Assembly (NCBI GenBank): GCA_029264075.1
Contig: JARICQ010000106.1
Span: 1-6,786, forward strand
DNA: 6,786 bases
Direction of reading: 5' to 3'
DNA from: Tissierellaceae bacterium
Lineage (GTDB): Bacteria > Bacillota > Clostridia > Tissierellales > Tissierellaceae
The notes beneath the pieces were generated by a model, which saw nothing but the letters and a program-made list of their open reading frames with translations, was not told where the DNA came from and ran no database searches. Of the stretch, positions 1-6,532 are shown piece after piece. Both the position numbers and the translations under genes were made by a program. Within the stretch, counting starts at the first letter, position 1. Every line of letters begins with the position of its first letter.

Positions 1-452
1 GTTTCTGCTTCCATCTCATCTTCTAAGTCTGTAGACATTACTTGTCCTTCTACTACATGATAAGTCAATACTTTAGATAGGTCTGGATGGGCTAATAGAT
101 CCTCAACTGTTATGTCAAGATCCATCAATAATTTATCAAAAGCCTCATTTGTTGGCGCAAATACTGTGAATGGCCCTTCTCCTTGAAGAGTTTCTACTAG
201 ACCAGCTTCTTGAAGTGCTGCTACTAGTGTAGTGAAATCTTCATTTCCTGAAGCTATATCTACTATATCTTCTCCCATAGCTTCATCTTCCATAGGTTCT
301 TCTTCAGTATCATCTTCCTCTTCCATAGTTTCCTCTTCTTCGATTACAGGGTCATCTGTTTCTGGTTCTTCATCCTGCGTACAGCTACTTAAGGTAAATA
401 CCGCTAGAGACATAATCATAAATATTAATAAAAACTTTCTTGTCTTTTTCAT
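1..452 (-). CDS. Fasciclin (FAS1) domain lipoprotein, N-terminal part, cut by window edge
   Basis: The first 150 codons of a secreted, probably lipid-anchored FAS1 protein are present; the stop lies beyond base 1. Seen: a basic start (MKKTRK), a hydrophobic core at residues 7-21 and a lipobox LSSC at 21-24, so signal peptidase II would cleave before C24 and leave the protein on the outer face of the membrane. Residues 27-62 are a linker made mostly of Glu and Asp. A FAS1 domain begins near 62, with FTTLVAAL (73-80), the H1-type motif TVFAPTNEAF (96-105) and the H2-type motif YHVVEG (131-136). Family knowledge: FAS1 domains mediate adhesion or matrix contacts in eukaryotes and bacteria; the ligand here is unknown. 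The ATG at 450-452 follows an AAGGAGG site (459-465) with 6 bases of spacing, which fixes the start. The gene is co-directional with the response regulator upstream but separated from it by 209 bases, so it is probably its own transcription unit. Confidence 0.9.
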   Translation of the reverse strand, partial: MKKTRKFLLIFMIMSLAVFTLSSCTQDEEPETDDPVIEEEETMEEEDDTEEEPMEDEAMGEDIVDIASGNEDFTTLVAALQEAGLVETLQGEGPFTVFAPTNEAFDKLLMDLDITVEDLLAHPDLSKVLTYHVVEGQVMSTDLEDEMEAE

Positions 453-458
453 TTTTTT

Positions 459-465
459 CCTCCTT
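459..465 (-). promoter_or_regulatory. Ribosome binding site of the fasciclin lipoprotein gene
   Basis: The minus strand reads AAGGAGG, a full match to the anti-Shine-Dalgarno sequence, followed by six A residues and the ATG. It decides the start of a gene whose 3' end is outside the window. Confidence 0.85.
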
Positions 466-493
466 GGAAATATAAAGTTAATTTGGTCTTTTC

Positions 494-531
494 TTGTTGC
501 CTGATCACTTGAAAATAGTTCAGGATAACAA
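494..531 (-). repeat. Imperfect inverted repeat upstream of the fasciclin gene
   Basis: The arms TTGTT, CCTGA and ACT (494-498, 500-504, 507-509) pair with AGT, TCAGG and AACAA (517-519, 520-524, 527-531). This gives 13 pairs interrupted by two small bulges around a 7-base loop. It lies about 40 bases before the start codon, between the stop of the response regulator and the lipoprotein ribosome binding site. No T-run follows on the minus strand, so it is not an obvious intrinsic terminator; an operator or a leader hairpin fits better. The rest of the 453-661 gap shows a short TAGTTT/AAACTA repeat at 588-604 and no promoter I could call with confidence. Confidence 0.4.
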
Positions 532-661
532 TATTTAGCCATCTCATATTGCTTTAACTTACTTTGTCCCTTAGTTCATCTATACCCTAGTTTTGACTAA
601 ACTATCACAAATGGCTAAAATCCTTTTTTTTGACCTTATCAGGCCCCAGTTTTTTCTTTTC

Positions 662-1813
662 TTAATAGCAGATTACTTTTATTTTTGTAGCTTCTAATCT
701 CTCAAAATTTCTAATTAACAGAATCATCTCCTCTGACAGCTCGTACCCTGATTTTAAAACTAATCTGCCATCTGGACAGTATAGGTCTTCTACCAATATC
801 ATGCCAGTTTTTAATCTACTTATATCTATTTTTATAATTTCATTATTTGTTATCTCCGTTTGGACCTTGGATAAGATATCTAATATTTCCTCGCTATAGT
901 ATTCTTCTTCAGATTTTTTCATGCCACCTAAGATATCAATATAATTTTTATTTTTTTCAAATTTACTCAGATAATAGATTAATATTCTCAGTATTTGACC
1001 CTTTAATACTTCAGGCTCGATTTCGTTTGGATAAAAATTATGATATTTTTCTTCTAGGGGGATCATAGCTCTTTCTATAATTTTTGTAACTGCTTCAAAT
1101 CTTGGTATTCTACCAATTATATCATTACTTAAGGCTAGGGAGTCATACTTTTTGTTTATTTCACTTTTTATATGTTTTTCTGACTCATCATCTTCATATA
1201 AGATACTCGCCTTTTCCATATGACCCGATAGCATACCCAGACCCGAGAATACACAGGCTAGTCTTAGGTCCCATACTTCCTTTATTCCTAATCCCTCCAT
1301 GATTTTCTCAGAATACATCTTCATAGAGTTAGAAAGATTAGACACTTCTGGATTAGCTATTGCTAACATATCATTCATGGCGGCTATAGTACCCTGGATT
1401 GTCTCTGAATAGAGCTTACCTATAATCTTCTTCGACTTATAATTTTCTAGATGCGTGTTTATTCTTGCCAGAACCTCTCCCCTGTTAAGAGGCTTTGTGA
1501 TATAATCAACAGCTCCCATTTTAAAGGCCAGTACCTTATCAAAATCTTGATTTAATGAACTTATAAATATTACTGGAATTTCCCTTAATCTCGGGTCTTC
1601 TTTTATAAGCTTACAGACCTTATAACCACTTATCTCCGGCATCATGACATCCAATAGTATTAAATCAGGTAGTTCAGTACTTTCTTTTAGTATCCTGAGT
1701 GCACTTGGACCATCTAGTGCCACCTGACCTTGTATGTTTTTTGGCAATATATTCCGTAGTATATCTATAATTTCTGGACTATCATCCACGATTAGTATCT
1801 TTGCATCCATCAT
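662..1813 (-). CDS. Response regulator with degenerate HD-type output domain
   Basis: Cytoplasmic response regulator of 383 residues, the likely final acceptor of the phosphorelay from the overlapping hybrid kinase. The receiver domain (about 4-120) is intact: acidic pair D10/D11, phosphoacceptor D55 in LLDVMMPE, S85/S86 and K107 in ITKP. Residues about 135-320 are helical and align by pattern with the HD region of RpfG-like regulators, but the HD dyad position reads FSGLG (179-183) where HDIG is expected, and no GYP motif is present. Residues 326-381 (ISRLKTGMILVEDLY, then a G-R-L-V-L-K-S-G pattern) resemble the small domain that commonly closes HD-GYP regulators. No helix-turn-helix is visible. 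Inference: the output is non-catalytic, perhaps a protein-binding module. The start ATG at 1811-1813 follows AAGGAGG with 7 bases of spacing and overlaps the kinase stop as ATGA, indicating translational coupling. M2 (1808-1810) is a possible alternative start. Membership of a c-di-GMP phosphodiesterase family is likely by descent, activity unlikely. Confidence 0.9.
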   Translation of the reverse strand: MMDAKILIVDDSPEIIDILRNILPKNIQGQVALDGPSALRILKESTELPDLILLDVMMPEISGYKVCKLIKEDPRLREIPVIFISSLNQDFDKVLAFKMGAVDYITKPLNRGEVLARINTHLENYKSKKIIGKLYSETIQGTIAAMNDMLAIANPEVSNLSNSMKMYSEKIMEGLGIKEVWDLRLACVFSGLGMLSGHMEKASILYEDDESEKHIKSEINKKYDSLALSNDIIGRIPRFEAVTKIIERAMIPLEEKYHNFYPNEIEPEVLKGQILRILIYYLSKFEKNKNYIDILGGMKKSEEEYYSEEILDILSKVQTEITNNEIIKIDISRLKTGMILVEDLYCPDGRLVLKSGYELSEEMILLIRNFERLEATKIKVICY

Positions 1814-4800
1814 ATTTTTTCCTCCTTATTCAATATCAGCTCTATTTCTTTAAGTATCCTTAAAGCAGATTGAAAATCATATTGTTCTCCATATCCCTTC
1901 ATCTCACTTGCCTTATCACCTATTAGAGTTCCCTGAGCTTCTTCTTGAAATTTACTGATAGATTCACCTGCATTAATATCATTTTCTAGTAATAGTCCGC
2001 CAAGTTCATCTGCTAGTAATTTCATCTTTGAATAATCTAGCTCTCCTAACTCTTTATCTTTGTTTTTATCCTTGTCTTCCAAGAATACTTTTGATGAAAA
2101 CATGAGATCTAGCCTATCATCCAATTGCAGCAATAACTCCCTAATCTTAAAATTCTCCTGGATCATTTCTGATTCTAGTTGGGCTGCTATAGTATATATT
2201 TCCTTTGCCTGCAGCTCTCCTGATACACCCTTTACAGTATGGGCTAGCCTTATAGCAAGCTCACTGTCTTCTAGGGATAGGGCCTGTCTTATTTCATCTA
2301 CTACCTTGCTGTGATTTCTCTTGAATTTTTTCAACACCTTTAGAAATAATTCCTCATCATTATTTAAATGACTTAGGGCTTCTTCTACATCAATTCCTTT
2401 TATCTCCAAAGATGGCTTATAGATTTTCTCTTCTTCGATATTATTTAATTTTTCATCTACTTGTATTTGTAGATCTCTATCACTCTTTATTTTATCTTTC
2501 GACAGGTTAGCTATTGACCTAATGAGGGCCTCCCTATTTATGGGCTTGGTTATGTAATCATCAATATTTGAGTCTATGCATCTTCTTCTTTCATCAGATG
2601 ATGCACTAGCAGTAACTGCGATAACAGGCAATTCTTTTGAGCTTTTCATCTTTCTTATTTCAGCCGTGGCCTCATAACCATCCATTCCTGGCATCATAAT
2701 ATCCATTAATACAATATCAAATTCTTCAGTCTTGACCTTTTCTATAGCCTGCCTTCCACTACTCGTAACTGTGCCCAGCATTCCAACTTCTTCTATTATA
2801 GATTTTAATACATCTTGATTGATTTCATTGTCATCTACTAAAAGAACCTTGAGGCCTCTTAAATGGTCAAATATATAAGAGATATCTGAATCAGCAATAT
2901 CCTTCTTTTTTTGAACTACAACTTCATCTATACTTGGAATTTTAAACTCCGTTGTAAAAAAGAAACTTGTACCTTGTCCTAGTTTACTTTCAACCCTAAT
3001 TTGTCCACCCATTAAATCTACTAGCTGCCTACAAATAGCTAGACCTAGTCCGGTACCTTCATGTTGATTTTTATGCTTATTATCTACCTGTTTAAAGGGT
3101 TCAAAGATATCTTTAATTTCTTCTTCTGGTATTCCTATTCCTGTATCACTTACTTCATATTCTAGTACTACCTTATCTGATTTTCTTTCTAATATACTTA
3201 TTTTGATTCTTATTTCACCCTCCAGGGTAAATTTTACCGAATTTGATATTAGGTTTAATAGGACCTGCTGCAATCTAAATGAGTCTCCATATAGGGGATA
3301 GGGTATATTTTTTTCTCTTTCAACCCTTATCTGAACTTTTTCATCTATCGTTCGAAATTTCATCTGTTCCACTACATTATCGATAGCTTCTTCCATATTA
3401 AATATACTATTTTCTAATTCCAATTTATTATTATCTATCTTGGACCAGTCAAGTATATCCCTGATTATGCTCATTAACATTCCTGATGAGACTTTGATCC
3501 CACTTATGTAATCTCTTTGTCGTGAAGTTGGTTTTGTATTTAATAGGAGCTCAGAATATCCTATTACAGCATTCATCGGCGTCCTTATTTCATGTGACAT
3601 GTTGGATAGAAAGTTACTTTTAGCCCTATTGGCTACATCAGACTCTTCCTTTGCTTTGGCCAATTCTTCCATTATAGAGTTTCTTTCAGTTATATCTAGT
3701 ATACTTGAAAGTAGACATTCTTTTCCCATTATCTTTATAGGCACTATATTGCAAAGGCCTATACGTATCTTGTTGTCCTTAGTTTTCATCTTAAGTTCAT
3801 AATTATACAAGCTCTTATTCTTTTCGATTTCTTTCTTTAACTTCAACCTTTGACTTTCATCAATAATAAGGGGTACATCCGATATGTTTTCCCCTACTAT
3901 TTCTTCTTTTTCAAAGCCCATCATGTCTAAAAAAGAATTATTTACTTCCAGAAGCTCTCCAGTATCAAATGATGATATGGATATACTTATATCAGTGTTA
4001 TTAAATGCCTTTGAAAATTTTTCTTCTGATTTTTTTAATTCTGATATATCTTTTGATGTTATAAATATTACATCTTCCCCATCCCATAAACCCTTTGAGG
4101 CATATGTTTCAACTGGTATCTCTTCTCCCTCTTTTGTGAAATATGGTATATTAGTATTTCTAAACTGGCCATGAATTAGATTTTTTATGTATTGTTTTGC
4201 TTCTTCTCTATTGACCCCACCATATAAAGTTAATAGGGACTCACCTATAACTTCCTCCTTGCAATAATTCAATTTTCTCAAGGTAGCCCTATTAATACTT
4301 ATTATTTTACCTTCTAAATCAATTACTAGTAGTAAATCATGAACCATATTAAAAAAGTTATTAAAATTTTGCTTGACCTTGGTTATGTTTTTTTCAAGTA
4401 ATTTTCTTTCTACAGCTTTTTGATATAGCAGTACAAATGAATTTAAGAGAGAAACTTCAACTTCCGACCAACTTTTCTCCACCCTGCAAGAATCAAATCC
4501 TATAAAACCACTAAATTCTTCATTTATAAAAACCGGTATAGCAAGTATAGAAAGAATTCCTTGATCTTCTAAAGCCTGTCTTGTATTATTCTTCCCGTAT
4601 TCCATATTTCTAATATGAGAAGAAAATACTTTGTTTTCTGATAAAACTCCTATAAAATCAATAGATTCTTCATAGGGTACATTTTGGAGTTCTGGATTTT
4701 CAATTTGCTGATCCATATCATTCATGCACCATTCAAGCATTTGGCTTGTATACCATCTTTTGGATTCTTCATTATAATGATTCTCCCAGTAGTAGACCCT

Positions 4801-5673
4801 ATCTACCTGAGTCGCATCTCCAAGAAGTTTTATACCATTGGCCAGGGCGTCATAGGATATAGCATTTGTAAGCAACTCTTCGGTAAATTCCATATATGAA
4901 TAGAGTATTCTCTCCTTTACTCTATCTTCTTCCGTTAATCTGTATTCTTCGGTGATATCATTTCCCGAACAAACAACAAACTTAACATCCCCTTCTTCAT
5001 TGAACTTTGGAGTTTTAATTATCTTTATAAGTCTGCTTTCATTATTCTCATTTAATAGCCATTCTTGGCTAACTATTTCCTTCTTTTTGTTGAATACGGT
5101 TTCATTCTCACTAATACATACTTGGGCTTCTCTATCACAGAGGAAGTCATTTATGTTCCTAAATTCTAATTCTTTTTTATCAAAACCTAAGAAGTCAGCA
5201 TGAGACTTATTTACATAGCCATAACTTTCTGTATCTTGTAAACTCCAAATCTGAGTGGCTGTATTATCAGAAAATAGATTCAATCTTTCCCTTTGCTCAA
5301 CTTCCCTAGTTATATCTCCAATAATGAGTAATAAGTTGTCTTCATTGGAAGACTTTGTGCTTATCTGATAGTACTTATCTAAATAATCAAAATAATATTC
5401 TAGTTCTTGATCTTGATAATTATTAATATCTTTATAAATTTTAATCCAGTTAGATCTTTCGCGCATTATTTTTTTTAATATGCTAGTAACTCTCTTTCCT
5501 ATTAATTCTTTTTCGCTAAGCCCTATAATTCTCTCAAAAACCTTGTTTACTTCTATAATTTTATAGTCTTTAACATTATTGTTATCATTATATATCTTTT
5601 CATGATGTGCGTATCCCAATGAACATTTTTCAATGATTGACCGATAAAGGTTAGCATCCATTATTATTTTCAT
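1810..5673 (-). CDS. Soluble hybrid histidine kinase, PAS-PAS-GAF-PAS-PAS-HisKA-HATPase-REC-HPt
   Basis: Sensor kinase of 1287 residues without any membrane segment, so it should sense a cytoplasmic signal. Seen in order: PAS (about 8-125), PAS (130-248), GAF (258-423), PAS (432-548) and PAS (551-665), each PAS closing with a PAC-type motif such as GDITREVE, NDITEEY, KDISELKK or LDITERN; HisKA with H694 in SHEIRTPMN; HATPase_c (about 794-912) with N-box N807/N811, DTGIGIP (843-849), FEPF (857-860) and GTGLGL (873-878); REC (941-1058) with D947/D948, D991 in LMDIMMPGMDG, T1021 and K1043; HPt (about 1107-1197) with H1145 in AHTVKG. All catalytic residues are present. The relay expected from the family is H694 to D991 to H1145, then to D55 of the next gene. 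The four sensor modules show no LOV cysteine motif and no recognisable cofactor site, so the ligand is unknown. The last 90 residues form a charged linker and a helical tail outside the HPt. Start choice: ATG 5673 has GGAAGG directly against it, whereas ATG 5661 (residue 5) has the same site 12 bases away; 5661 could be the true start. Confidence 0.93.
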   Translation of the reverse strand: MKIIMDANLYRSIIEKCSLGYAHHEKIYNDNNNVKDYKIIEVNKVFERIIGLSEKELIGKRVTSILKKIMRERSNWIKIYKDINNYQDQELEYYFDYLDKYYQISTKSSNEDNLLLIIGDITREVEQRERLNLFSDNTATQIWSLQDTESYGYVNKSHADFLGFDKKELEFRNINDFLCDREAQVCISENETVFNKKKEIVSQEWLLNENNESRLIKIIKTPKFNEEGDVKFVVCSGNDITEEYRLTEEDRVKERILYSYMEFTEELLTNAISYDALANGIKLLGDATQVDRVYYWENHYNEESKRWYTSQMLEWCMNDMDQQIENPELQNVPYEESIDFIGVLSENKVFSSHIRNMEYGKNNTRQALEDQGILSILAIPVFINEEFSGFIGFDSCRVEKSWSEVEVSLLNSFVLLYQKAVERKLLEKNITKVKQNFNNFFNMVHDLLLVIDLEGKIISINRATLRKLNYCKEEVIGESLLTLYGGVNREEAKQYIKNLIHGQFRNTNIPYFTKEGEEIPVETYASKGLWDGEDVIFITSKDISELKKSEEKFSKAFNNTDISISISSFDTGELLEVNNSFLDMMGFEKEEIVGENISDVPLIIDESQRLKLKKEIEKNKSLYNYELKMKTKDNKIRIGLCNIVPIKIMGKECLLSSILDITERNSIMEELAKAKEESDVANRAKSNFLSNMSHEIRTPMNAVIGYSELLLNTKPTSRQRDYISGIKVSSGMLMSIIRDILDWSKIDNNKLELENSIFNMEEAIDNVVEQMKFRTIDEKVQIRVEREKNIPYPLYGDSFRLQQVLLNLISNSVKFTLEGEIRIKISILERKSDKVVLEYEVSDTGIGIPEEEIKDIFEPFKQVDNKHKNQHEGTGLGLAICRQLVDLMGGQIRVESKLGQGTSFFFTTEFKIPSIDEVVVQKKKDIADSDISYIFDHLRGLKVLLVDDNEINQDVLKSIIEEVGMLGTVTSSGRQAIEKVKTEEFDIVLMDIMMPGMDGYEATAEIRKMKSSKELPVIAVTASASSDERRRCIDSNIDDYITKPINREALIRSIANLSKDKIKSDRDLQIQVDEKLNNIEEEKIYKPSLEIKGIDVEEALSHLNNDEELFLKVLKKFKRNHSKVVDEIRQALSLEDSELAIRLAHTVKGVSGELQAKEIYTIAAQLESEMIQENFKIRELLLQLDDRLDLMFSSKVFLEDKDKNKDKELGELDYSKMKLLADELGGLLLENDINAGESISKFQEEAQGTLIGDKASEMKGYGEQYDFQSALRILKEIELILNKEEKI
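1821..1827 (-). promoter_or_regulatory. Ribosome binding site of the response regulator, inside the kinase 3' end
   Basis: The minus strand reads AAGGAGG, 7 bases before the regulator ATG. The site is also translated as part of the last kinase codons (K-E-E). The kinase TGA shares bases with the regulator ATG (ATGA at 1810-1813), the usual arrangement for coupled translation of partners. Confidence 0.85.
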
Positions 5674-5725
5674 CCTTCCATTTTTTTAAATTTATCTTCT
5701 AGCTAAATCAACATAAATCAGCTTT

Positions 5726-5752
5726 ATCCTGATAGTGTTATCATATCAGGAT
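5726..5752 (-). repeat. Perfect 9-bp inverted repeat in the kinase upstream region
   Basis: ATCCTGATA at 5726-5734 is the exact reverse complement of TATCAGGAT at 5744-5752, with a 9-base centre. It lies between the stop of the DUF3159 gene and the kinase start, about 53 bases before the kinase ATG. On the minus strand it is followed by AAAGCTGATT rather than a T-run, so an intrinsic terminator for the upstream gene is unlikely. Its overlap with a candidate -10 element (5740-5748) suggests an operator. Confidence 0.5.
5740..5748 (-). promoter_or_regulatory. Candidate extended -10 promoter element of the kinase-regulator operon
   Basis: The minus strand reads TGATATGAT, a TGn plus TATGAT hexamer with one mismatch to TATAAT. 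A predicted start of transcription about 7 bases downstream would give a leader of roughly 60 bases before the kinase ATG. No good -35 hexamer is seen at 16-18 bases upstream, which is tolerable only for an extended -10 promoter. The element lies partly inside one arm of the 5726-5752 inverted repeat. Confidence 0.3.
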
Positions 5753-5778
5753 TTATTTGCTAGTTGGTTTGGAAATAT

Positions 5779-6474
5779 TTAAAATCCTTTTTTTTGCCCA
5801 TCCCAAGGAGCTTCTTTTCCTTCTCTAAACTCATCTATACCAGGCCCAGCTAACTTTTTTAATCTCCATACTCCATAAACTAAAGTTATAATCAAAATTG
5901 ATAAAGTTGTAGGAAAACCTAGTAGTATATTTGCCCATCCTAATTGTTCTAGGCTGGCTCTTCTAAATAAAAATACCTGGATGCTCATTCTAGATAAAAA
6001 TAAAATTGCCCATGCAAAGGTAACTTCTCTGTAGGCTGGTTTTATATCCTCTCTTAGAAACCACTCTAATTCCCAGCCCCTACTTATATGACTTAGAAGA
6101 GCTGCTAGCGGGTATCCAAATAATATACTAAGCAAAGATAGTAAAAATAGAAATCCACTTGATATTAGCTTTGGAAGAAAATAACTTGCCGCATTATCTG
6201 ATAGTAAAGCAAACCCAGAAGCTATAGCCACACCTACTATACCTACTAAGACATATCCAATAGTTTGTTTTTTTAAAATCCTCAGGACAGATAGTAGGAT
6301 GGTTGAAAATAGGGCTAATACTATTCCAAACTTTAGACCAAATATATTATTTCCTATAATATACGCTATCGGCGGGAAGATTGCGTCAATCGTTTTTCCA
6401 CTAATAAATTCTTTGACTTCATCACCTATATCTTTTAAAAATTCTTTCAAGCTAATCACCTTCCCTAAAGCCAT
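5779..6474 (-). CDS. DUF3159-like integral membrane protein
   Basis: Polytopic membrane protein of up to 231 residues, function unknown. About six hydrophobic segments can be placed, at roughly 28-43, 44-65, 71-91, 103-129, 150-171 and 179-203, separated by short basic or acidic loops. The overall pattern resembles the DUF3159 family: a helix pair ending in LRILKKQ, a central loop with SYFLPKLISS, then EVTFAWAILFLSRMSIQVFLF with an arginine (R162) inside the fifth helix. I recognise this by pattern only. The C-terminal tail (204-231) is charged, cytoplasmic or extracellular by topology not resolved here, and ends with two lysines coded by a run of eight A. Start choice: ATG 6474 has no ribosome binding site, whereas TTG 6448-6450 (codon 9) has AAGGTGATT just upstream, so the protein may be 223 residues. 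It begins 58 bases after the SUF gene and could be read from that operon or from its own weak promoter. No functional link to iron-sulphur assembly is evident from the sequence. Confidence 0.75.
   Translation of the reverse strand: MALGKVISLKEFLKDIGDEVKEFISGKTIDAIFPPIAYIIGNNIFGLKFGIVLALFSTILLSVLRILKKQTIGYVLVGIVGVAIASGFALLSDNAASYFLPKLISSGFLFLLSLLSILFGYPLAALLSHISRGWELEWFLREDIKPAYREVTFAWAILFLSRMSIQVFLFRRASLEQLGWANILLGFPTTLSILIITLVYGVWRLKKLAGPGIDEFREGKEAPWDGQKKGF
6454..6462 (-). promoter_or_regulatory. Possible ribosome binding site supporting a TTG start of the DUF3159 gene
   Basis: The minus strand reads AAGGTGATT, containing AGGTGA, a match to the 3' part of the AAGGAGGTGATC consensus, a few bases before TTG at 6448-6450. 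No comparable site precedes the upstream ATG at 6472-6474. This argues for the shorter protein, starting at what is codon 9 of the longest frame. Confidence 0.4.
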
Positions 6475-6483
6475 ATTCTAGCA
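6475..6483 (-). promoter_or_regulatory. Candidate extended -10 element of the DUF3159 gene
   Basis: The minus strand reads TGCTAGAAT, a TGn plus TAGAAT with one mismatch to TATAAT. If used, transcription would start within or just after the ATG at 6472-6474, which would then not be translated; this agrees with initiation at TTG 6450. The -35 region is poor, so the call is weak. Confidence 0.25.
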
Positions 6484-6503
6484 AAATAATCCATAATCTA
6501 GAA

Positions 6504-6520
6504 TTAGATATAATATCTAA
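6504..6520. repeat. 17-base near-perfect palindrome between the SUF and DUF3159 genes
   Basis: TTAGATAT (6504-6511) and ATATCTAA (6513-6520) are exact reverse complements around one central A. The element consists almost wholly of A and T and has no following T-run, so it would make a weak hairpin and is a poor terminator. It could be a protein binding site or a chance AT-rich palindrome. Confidence 0.35.
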
Positions 6521-6532
6521 CCTACCTTTAAT

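Noticed and set aside
232..504. Plus-strand serine-rich reading frame
   Set aside because: It is the antisense of the Glu/Asp-rich linker and signal peptide of the fasciclin lipoprotein; Glu/Asp codons read backwards as Ser-rich sequence. It has no ribosome binding site.
630..650. GGCC-TGATAA-GGTC stem after the response regulator stop as a Rho-independent terminator
   Set aside because: On the transcribed (minus) strand the stem is short, includes a wobble pair and is followed by a run of A, not T. The T-run follows only in the plus direction, where no gene is read.
453..661. Riboswitch or small RNA in the 209-base gap before the lipoprotein gene
   Set aside because: No known riboswitch core, T-box or terminator/antiterminator pair could be recognised; only short inverted repeats are present.
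847..5203. Other plus-strand frames of 66-96 codons opposite the kinase and regulator
   Set aside because: All lie wholly inside well-supported minus-strand genes with complete domain motifs, show no domain of their own and lack good ribosome binding sites.
6299..6481. Plus-strand 60-codon frame opposite the DUF3159 gene
   Set aside because: It is antisense to the membrane protein N-terminus; its hydrophobic look reflects the complement of hydrophobic codons.
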